The notes under the pieces: model-generated
What the model was told of the DNA's origin: nothing
What the model saw: the letters and a program-made list of their open reading frames with translations, nothing else
The model's database searches: none
Program-made: the position numbers and the translations under genes
Part shown: piece after piece, positions 33,541-42,500 of the stretch
How the letters are laid out: every line of letters starts with the position of its first letter
Numbering within the stretch: position 1 is the stretch's first letter
NCBI GenBank assembly: GCA_965153355.1
Contig: OZ231127.1
Location: forward strand, 94,178,001 to 94,242,000
Reading direction: 5' to 3'
Length of the DNA: 64,000 nucleotides
DNA from: Flaccisagitta enflata
Lineage: Eukaryota > Chaetognatha > Sagittoidea > Aphragmophora

Positions 33541-33773
33541 CTCCTAATTTAATGGCCTATATTTCAGCCTCAAAAATCATGATTTGCCCTTTCAAACTCT
33601 ATGCTTAGTTTGACTTCCACACTTGATTTCAAACCACAGCTGATAATCTAAAGTCTCATACTTCTTGGGCCTCAAAAAAGCCCTCTTAAGCCTTTCAAAT
33701 CCAACCCTAGTCTACTCTGACCCCTCCCCCACATAACTTCTCTTCTATATCAGCCCATATACAGTTGGGCTTC

Positions 33774-33840
33774 ACTAAAGCGCATTTCAAGGGACTGAGC
33801 AAAATCATGCCTTATAGTGAAGCTGATAAGTTCTCACGCT
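33774..33840. mobile_element. Decayed Tigger/pogo-like MITE ends
   Basis: CAGTTGGGCTTCACTAAAGC faces GCCTTATAGTGAAGC about 45 bp later. The same head occurs near 60750 (GGTTGAGCTTCACTGGAGC). This resembles Tc1/mariner-pogo inverted ends and is weakly supported. Confidence 0.35.
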
Positions 33841-34169
33841 CTTAATCTCTCCTACCCCAAAAGCTCTTATTCCATGAATAAATTGCATAAATGAATTCCT
33901 AACCAGCTGAAAAACCCTATTTCCAGTTCAAACCTTTCCACTTAAAAGCTCAGTCCTACATCCCTTTCCCCCTTAGATATAAGCCATGAAGTCTGAACTT
34001 CCTTGATTGAAAGCCAATCTATCTCATCCATAATATGAAGAAAAAATACATGAAGAAATGATATTCTTTTCAACTACATTTCATAACAATGATTTCATGA
34101 AATATCACTCACAGAGAATCATATCAAATCTAATGCTTTTCCTCTTTTAGAACCTTTGTTGCCTTTGGT
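33841..34169. other. Unassigned AT-rich DNA
   Basis: Nothing recognisable. Confidence 0.4.
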
Positions 34170-34171
34170 CT

Positions 34172-34482
34172 AATGTTTCAGTGTCTCTTCCGCATATCAG
34201 CGTCTCTTCTGTATATCAGCACCTCTCCTGTATATCAATGTCTTTTCCGTATATCAACGTCTCCTCCGTATATTAGCGTCTCTTTGGTACATCAACGTCT
34301 CTTTTGCAGATCAGCATCTCTTCCGTACATCAACGTCTCTTTTGCAGATCAGCATCTCTTCCGTACATCAGCGACTCTTCTGTAGATCAGCGACTCTTCC
34401 ATATATCAACGTCTTTTCGGTATATCAGCGTCTCTTCTGTAAATCAGCGTCTCTTCCATAAATCAGCGCCATCTTTACATCC
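34172..34482 (+). repeat. 19-bp minisatellite
   Basis: About 16 units of TATCAGCGTCTCTTCTGTA with single-base variants in strict 19-bp register. The ISASLLYIS ORFs are artefacts. Confidence 0.93.
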
Positions 34483-34544
34483 TCATCTTTGTCCACAAAT
34501 TTGTTTTTCATAGCTCTGAAATATAGCTTAAAATCACCTGGAAT

Positions 34545-34625
34545 GGCTGCACTAATTAGCTCACATGTGAACTGATTAGTGCAGCCGTTTCCACGCGACC
34601 CAGGAGGTAGATGCTGCTCCGCGCG
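34545..34625 (-). other. Helentron 3'-end module, copy 1 (hairpin)
   Basis: GGCTGCACTAATTAGC and GATTAGTGCAGCC form a near-perfect 42-nt hairpin. GTTTCCACGCGACCC and GTAGATGCTGCTCCGC follow. The same module recurs at 35937-36017 downstream of the full Helentron ORF. Terminal hairpins near the 3' end are a Helitron/Helentron trait; the assignment to this element is inferred from position. Confidence 0.7.
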
Positions 34626-34944
34626 TTACTTTTATCCAATTAAGTGTACCAAATGCTCAATAAAGAACAGGAGCATGAGTGGTAAAAAAATCAATTTTGT
34701 CACTAAGTACAGTAAAAAAAACCATTTACATATGTTTTTTATACTACCAATGCTCAAGTACTGTATTTAATCATTTTAGCACGCCTTAAAGGAAAGGAAT
34801 CGATGTGAATGGCCATCCTTACCATTGACACCCCTAACCTATTCAAGAGGCTTTTCTTTCTAATGTTCAATCAAACATAAGTACTCAATCAAATTGTTTA
34901 ATGGATAGCCAGCCGTTAGCCTCATTTTTTTTTTTGGTATCAAC

Positions 34945-35090
34945 TAAGGATGTGGAAGCGATTGACCACTTCCATTTTGGAGGATGGGATAGCTACTAGT
35001 ATTTTAACTACAAAATGGAAGTGGAAGCGGAAGCGGAAGCATTGGAAGTGGCACTAAAATCGACCGGCTTTTACATCCCTAGTATCAACA
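34945..35090. mobile_element. Small MITE with CTAGGGATGTAAA-type ends
   Basis: CTAAGGATGTGGAAGCGATT at the left faces GGCTTTTACATCCCTAG at the right. Inside, CACTTCCATTTTG pairs with CAAAATGGAAGTG. Terminal bases are diverged. Confidence 0.5.
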
Positions 35091-35250
35091 AGAATGAATT
35101 CATGAATAAATTGCATGAATAAACCAGATGAATAAATGAATAAATGAATAAATTCACTACCCAATTATGGATAGTCAGCTGTTGGCTATTTTTTGTTGAA
35201 ACCATTGATTTGTGTCTTTGATAATAAGAATGAATATATGAATAAAATGT

Positions 35251-35532
35251 TTAAATAAATTGCGTGAATAAATCACACATGATTAGAAAATCCATACACT
35301 CATTTTTTTGCTTATATATAAAAAGATTTGCGGTTTCCATAGTTGAAATGTTGATAATTCTGATTGAATCGTCATTTATTTCAAACCACCCTTCTTCTGA
35401 TTTTCTGTAACATATGTAATGTCCAGAATTAGAACTTGGCCCAATATGTTTCACGACAGAAATAAGTTCGAAATGAGTAGGTCCCTCTGTAGTGTTGATT
35501 GTCAAGTTACTATTAATGATAGAGTTGGTCAC
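35251..35532 (-). pseudogene. Second USP-domain fragment (Helentron 3' partial copy)
   Basis: 93 codons. Residues about 8-76 are nearly identical to the last 70 residues of the 2924-codon Helentron protein: NLTINTTEGPT, then VKHIGPSSNSGHYICYRKSE and WFEINDDSIRIINISTMET. The histidine box (GHYICY) and the WFEINDDS Asp box are kept. The Cys box and everything upstream are missing. A frame change gives a different C-terminus after FIYKQKN, ending with a 15-residue extension. On its low-coordinate side lies 3' hairpin copy 1, so this is the 3' part of another element copy. Confidence 0.9.
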
Positions 35533-35757
35533 CCTTTTATTTCGCTATAGTTGGTCTCCCATTTGTTGCAATAGAGTTGGTCACCCTTTTGTTGCACTAG
35601 AGTTGGTCACCCTTTTACTGCGCTAGAGTTGGTCACCCTTTTATTGCGATGGAGTTGGTCACCCTTTTGTTGCACTAGAGTTGGTCACCCTTTTACTGCT
35701 CTAGAGTTGGTCACCCTTTTATTGAGCTAGGGTTGATCACCCTTTTGTTTTGGAGCT
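35526..35757 (+). repeat. 26-bp minisatellite
   Basis: Nine units of GGTCACCCTTTTGTTGCACT (plus AGAGTT) abutting the truncated USP fragment. This is possibly where the partial Helentron copy was broken. Confidence 0.93.
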
Positions 35758-35759
35758 AC

Positions 35760-35935
35760 AAAGGTTTAAAACAGTGAGATGTGACATGTGTATAAAAAAT
35801 CATTTGTTTTATGATAACAACCTGCAACAGTCAAGGCTTTGGGAAAGTCCACTTTGACCATTATTTGCTATTTGTCATTTTCTTCTTTGTCCATAAGCGT
35901 TTTTCATGCTCTGAAAAGGGCTAAAACTCTCATGA
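35760..35935. other. Unassigned spacer
   Basis: Short AT-rich spacer between the minisatellite and hairpin copy 2. Nothing recognisable. Confidence 0.4.
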
Positions 35936-35936
35936 G

Positions 35937-36017
35937 ATAGCTGCACAAATTAGCTCTGGTATGAACTAATTAGTGCAGCCGTTTCCACGCGACCCGTGAA
36001 GTAGATGCTGCTCCGCT
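35937..36017 (-). other. Helentron 3'-end module, copy 2 (hairpin)
   Basis: AGCTGCACAAATTAGCTC and GAACTAATTAGTGCAGC pair, followed by CGTTTCCACGCGACCC and GTAGATGCTGCTCCGC, matching copy 1. It lies about 550 bp past the stop of the full-length ORF and probably marks its 3' end. Confidence 0.7.
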
Positions 36018-36171
36018 GATGAGTTAAATATGGCATGTAACAAACAATAATCAAAAAAGCCACCTGTGCCTTGAGGTCAACCAGCCCAAAAAACTGTTAA
36101 AGGTTATCCAGCAACCTGGAAAAGAAAGAGTGTCAACCAGCCATTTAGCACTGAATTAAGTCAACCAGCCA

Positions 36172-36432
36172 CATCTGCTGGCCAGCCACAACTACTGGTC
36201 AGACTTCATCGCTGACCAGCCACAACTACTGGTCAGACTTCATCGCTGACCAGCCACAAATACTGGTCAGACTTCACCGCTGACCAGCCACAAATACTGG
36301 TCAGACTTCACCGCTGACCAGCCACAAATACTGGTCAGACTTCACCGCTGACCAGCCACAAATACTGGTCAGACTTCACCACTGACCAGCCACAAATACT
36401 GGTCAGACTTCACCGCTGACCAGCCAAAATTA
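36172..36432 (+). repeat. 34-bp minisatellite with internal dyad
   Basis: About seven units of CTGACCAGCCACAAATACTG (plus GTCAGACTTCACCG). In each unit CTGACCAG and CTGGTCAG are inverse copies, so every unit can fold. It sits in the 3' non-coding region of the Helentron. Confidence 0.93.
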
Positions 36433-36564
36433 CTGGCCAGACCCAAGTGCTGGCCCTACTTACATTCAGTTGCTGGCCCTACACTCTTTCTGATTCTGGC
36501 CCTTTCCTTTAAAAGCTGCTGGCCCTACCTCAATCTTTCACACATGACTAGGACATCCATACAT

Positions 36565-39500
36565 TCACTTTTTTTGCTTATAAATGAAAAGATTTGCTGT
36601 TTCCATAGTTGAAATGCTGATAAATCTTATTGAATCGTCATTTATTTCAAACCAGCCCTCTTCTGATTTTCTGTAACATATGTAATGTCCAGAATTAGCA
36701 CTTTGTCCAATATGTTTCACAGCAGAAATAAATTCAAAATTTGTAGGTCCCTCTGTTGTGTTGATTGTCAAGTTGCAGGAAATGGTGCAAGGGCTTTGTA
36801 TTTTTTTGTTATTTGGACCGGCTCTATTCAGATTTATCAAAAGATATCTAGGTTTTCCCACTATCATTAATTTTTTCTGACATTGAAACCTACATGAAGG
36901 GTCACTACAAACTTTCTCAGAGTTTTCGTATTGATTAAAAAGACTCAACACTGCACTGCCAAAATTGAATTTTCCTCTATCGTTAAACTTTGACTGAATT
37001 GGAACTGACAAGATTGTCTCTTGTATACATGTAGTTTGCTCAGATCCACATGCAGGACAGTGATATACTTCCATTTGTGAATGTTGTAGCGGTGTTAAAC
37101 TATCACATTGATTAATGAATTCTTGAAACGCCTCAACAGCATCTTCTTGGCTCTTCATTTGCAACTCATTGAATTTTCCAATACACATTAAAAATGTTTT
37201 TTTAAGTGATAGATCAGAGATTTTCTCATTGTATAGATCAAATATTTGAGGAATCTCTTTAGACTTGTTATGAATCCAATTAAAAATGATACTTGAAATA
37301 TCACTATTTGGCGATAAAGAAAATGTACAATCTGTTGCTAATATTGCCCACAAGGCTTGAAATATACTGTTAAGCCAGCAAGTGTTACAGGAATTTTTCA
37401 ACCTATGGAAGTTAACTTCTTTTTGAACTTGGTTCATTTCATAAGAGCTATTAGTAGGAGATTCAACGTTCAAACATTCTTCTATGGTAGTATCAACATC
37501 CATACATTCATCTGAATTGGGCACAATATTTTCAGAAGGAACAGTGATATCATTTCCATCTATCCATGCACCTGAGTTCAGCACAACATTTTCCATAGGA
37601 ACAGTGTTATCAACTCCTAAGACTGCAATAACACTGTGATGGTCAGAAAAGTAACTAGGATTAACCCATGTCAAAATATCTGTATCAAAATTGGCATACA
37701 AATGATCTATTCTTGTCAACCATTTAGTTGTAGAAAGGGTCACAAAATTCTTAAAGCCAATGTCAATCAAAAATTGTAGATCATTCTTCTGATTAAAATC
37801 CCCACCTATCATCTTCCTTGGAAAAGCTTCAAAACCATCTAAAGCATTGTTAATGCATCTTTTTATGTAACCTAAAGGGCATTTTGGACTAAAATAAACT
37901 GCAACAATAATGGTATCAACTACCATGCAAGTTAATGCAAGCCCATAATAATCATTGGCGTGTTCTTGTACCTTTTTGATAATCTTTATATCAATGTGTG
38001 GTTTCACTAGAGTCAGAATGCCTCCAGGAACTCTAAGTTCATTTTTCATGGTCATTTGATCTTTTATGACAAAATTTTTAAAGAAAATGTTATCACTAGG
38101 TTTTGAACGACTGTCTAAGAAAAAGCATACATCTGCTGCCATGGTGCTGTAGTCCATTTTGATATCTTCCAAATGAGGCATGAAACTGTTCACATTGTGA
38201 AAAACTATTTTTAGTGATTCTTTAGGAAATCTGTATAATGGCTTCCAAATCAATTCTACTTCTTTATTTTCAAGTTCTTTAAATGCATTACAAACTCTGT
38301 CCTCAGTGATTAATTGAGGAAACTTCTTTTTTCTACGTTCCTCTTCTTTAAACCATGGGTCTGTAAAATTACCAACAATGTGCAAATTTTCAAGCTTATC
38401 ACTTCTAGAAAATGCTACATACTGCTCTCTTCTTGAAAGAGCCTTCTTGTTTAAATGAACTACAGTGTGAATACCAATGTTGTTATTTCCCTGGCATTTT
38501 GCAATAGTGAATGAGTAGCCTAGAGCCAATGGAAACTGATTTATTATTCCAAATATCTTGATGCGAGATGTGGGAAATTGTTTTGTTATTTTTGTAATGG
38601 GTGTCCAACCATTGTCGCATCGTTTTTTGAACTTAGACCCATTCCTCACCCTTGACCTTGCATCAACACCAACTTTATCATTGTCAAACTTTACCCACAA
38701 TGTCAAAGGTCGATTTTTTAAGCTGAAATCAATGTCCATGAGAGTCCCAATTGCTCCATTGACCATGCCGTCATTGATACAAATATTTGTTGGTATGAAG
38801 TACCTAGCGCCTATTTTCAATGAGAGTTGCAAAAGTAAACCCATAGTTGCTTTAGGATTGTTATCTTCCTTGATTTTACTCAAGAGCGTCTTTTTGACAT
38901 CATTTGTCGCATCACCTAGCAAGGTTACCTTTGCATCTACATCATACTTACAAGTTTCCAATTTATCCAATGTTTCAAGGTTGTGACGGTCAACATCTTT
39001 ATTTTCTTGAAAATAGTCCACCCTACAATTAGGTAGATAATCAATGTCTTGTTCTTTAATTTCTCGCTGCTTAAAAAGTTTTACACTTTCGGCTCTCATA
39101 GGAGAGGATGGACTTGAAAGGTCGTTAAGCGCTTTTATGTAACATTCATCATCTTGCCGCATAATCTCATTCAAAGTGAAGCTGTAAAAACTTTTGAACA
39201 AAATATCACCAACAATAGGACCGCAAGGATGTTTTTTGTCCGGTTCAAAGATCCAGTCATCAAACATGGGTCCAAGTTGACGTGGATCTCCAAAAAAGAC
39301 AGTATCAAGACCACCATAGTCGCTAGTTGTCTGTTTTATGGTTTTTAAGTGTTTGTTTATCTTTGTATTCATGTGGGCGCCGATGTAAGTGAACTCATCG
39401 GCACACAAAAATCTTATATTGGCAAATGCATCTATCAATTGCTGCAAGCGTTTGTCACTAATCAAACCAAAAACTGAGTCATCAGAGAGATTTTGGTTTA

Positions 39501-42500
39501 TTTTCATACCTAAAGCACTATGAAAAGTCAAACCTCCAGAATTGAAGGCTGCATTTCCCGTATAGGAGCATATTATTGAGTAGGCAGAGTTTGGGTCATT
39601 ACTTCTTAAGTTGGAGTAAAAATTATCTACCCACATGTTCATTGCCTGCAATAATCTAGACTTTCCCGTACCAGCTTCACCCATAATCATGATTCTTATT
39701 GGAATATCTAGTTGCACTCTTCTGATAATGTCATAAAAGATTTCTTTTTGTCGTTTATTCAAACTCCGGTAAATAGCATTTTGTTCTTCAGCAGTTGATG
39801 TGTATTTCTTAATTCTCACTTCTTCATTTCTAAAATAATCTTCACCCAATTCATGAATCAAATCAAGGTCAACATTTTCCTTGTCAATGGGCCCATCATT
39901 TTGCAACTCATTAATAAGAGCAGCTGCAGTTTCATCGTTGTCTAATGTAGGCACTAAATTATCACTAAATTCATTTATTTCAGGGTCTTTTGACAAGGCT
40001 TCCAATTTCTGTTCATCGATCTTATGTAACTCTGATCTTTTGTTTTCTAAATATTCTTTTAAAGATAGATAACGGTCTGTATGTGTTTCAAAATCACCAC
40101 TGAGACAATCTTCATCCCTCCAAGGAATGAACAACATAAGAAGGACTCTAGCATAATTTTCCATATCCATCTCGGGGGAATATTGGTAGTATTGAAGGAT
40201 CTTTTTTCTCCCCGACACGCCTAATGCATAATCAACTAAACATAACTGTTCATCCTCCTTAGATCTCTTACTATACCGCGTGTGTAAATTGTCTATAAAA
40301 ATGTTCTCAGCATCTCCGTTCATAGTCTTTAATTGATCTTTGCTTTTCAACATTTTCACACGTTCATGTTTAGGATAAGTGTTGATCCATACTTTAGTCC
40401 TGGTTGATTTGGTTTTATGTAATTGACAAAGATCATATGCAACTTCTTGAGCAGACACTTCACTAGCACCCTGGAATTCTTTACAGATTCTAGTCATTTT
40501 TGTTTTTAATGATGAGTTTTTCTTTTTGCAATCGGCTACTACTTGTCTAAGTAATCTACTCATGCCACGATAAGATTTTCCAATATAATTTATAACGTAC
40601 ATACAAACGGAATATGGATCCAATATGTATTGGATATCCATATTCCCAATCCACGCTTTTAAAAGATCATCGTTATAATTATTGACTCGAACATCTTTGA
40701 GGTCTCTCTTCATAAAGATTTCCGGGCGCTTCAAAAAAGATGCAATTGCCAAGCAGTATTTATCAATTTCCATTTCTAGAGTATTGAGAAAAGTTTCAAA
40801 TGACATAGAAAAAAATGTTGGATCATTTTGATCCATATCATTGAGAAATTTTACAATTTTTGCTTTACGCTCTTTATTTTCTTTTTTGAATTGTAATTCA
40901 ATTTCTTTTTGCTGCACTTCATCTAGATGAGAGAAATTTTTTTTCACATACAGTCCCCAATCATGAGGTTCAATAATTCTAGTCTTATCCATTGGATATC
41001 TGGGAAATTTGAACCTACATTCCTTTCTATTCCTTTTTTTACAACATTCAGTGTGCTTATGAATTTGACAATGTAGATGAAATGGAACATTTTCCTTATC
41101 TTCTGAGGATATAGAGCATTTAACATACTTGTCTATATATTGGCAAATGTCTTCATTGCTTTGAATTCCATACTTAGGGGCGTCATGCTTCCACATGATT
41201 AAGTGGACATGCGGTGAGCCCCTTTGTTGGAACTCAATGCGAAAAAAGTAATCATCTAGATTGTTATTGTAATGCAATTTTTCTTTTAAAACTGTTTTTA
41301 AAAAAGCCTCAAATCGATGATTAAATTGCCGAGCGCATAAAACTGCATTGGCTCTTATCAATTTGACTTTTTCTATCCACGGCATTTCATATATTTCTTT
41401 GTCTGTCAATATAGTCCCATCTAAATCTTTCTTCAAGGATCTTATCAGTTCTGGCCACCAGGTTTCTGCGGCAGAAAAGGTGAGAAACCAGGTGGGCATT
41501 CCCAGTTGCCTAACCATAGCAAATAATTCACCCTTTACTTTTTGCCAATAAGCTGGGCTACAACGGTTTGAATCAAGAACCTTGTAACCGCCATCATGCT
41601 TAAGAATGTTTTGAAAATCATTACCCAAAACATCCTTGGCGGTTACTGAGGCACCATCAACTTTTTTACCTTTCTTCATGCTAATTTGAATATTTTGTTT
41701 ATGGAGAATGGTTTCTCCTTTGCGATAAATTGAAAACAAATAGGTTGGATGCATTCTGTATCTATTGTCTGCGTGCATGAGCTGAACTTTGCATTTATCT
41801 TTAAACGACATTGGTACAATGTGATTGCTAGGTTTTTTCCCTGCATTCAGAGTTGGATAAGCAAGGTCTTCGCAAAAAGTATCAAGAGTAAGGGGAAGAG
41901 GCGTTTGCCCCTCTCCCGGGGCAATAGACAAATCATTCCTAGCATTCATCATGTCTTTCAATTCATCACTTTCATTTATTACCATTGTATCATCATTGCC
42001 TATGTTAGTGGGATAGTCATCACCCAACTCATCCCAATCATCATCATCGTCATCATCATCCTCCTCTTGATCAACATTCTGAGAATCAACCTGAACCTCA
42101 GCATCTCCATCATCATTATTAGAGGCATCATCAATAGTCATATTCTCAAGACATTCCTGTGCAAGTGCACTATTGCTTTCATCAAGCTTTTTATAGTTTT
42201 CTAAATCAATTTCAACGCCAGCTTCCCTGTACAATTCGGAATTAGCAAGAATGCTCAAAGCATTCTTGATTTTATTTAGATCAACATTTTGGGCCAAGTA
42301 ATCATGCCCATATGATAACTTTCGCTTGAAATGTAATTGCAAAACCTGATTTTCTAAAGATGGAGTTGGTAACTGTAAATTGAGCTTACCAACATCAATA
42401 GGAACATTTACAATGTTGGACTTAATTCCCTTCTGTCCATCGCAACCAAGTTTTTGCATACGAATAAATTGCACACGAGGAGCAACACATTGTTCTTCCC

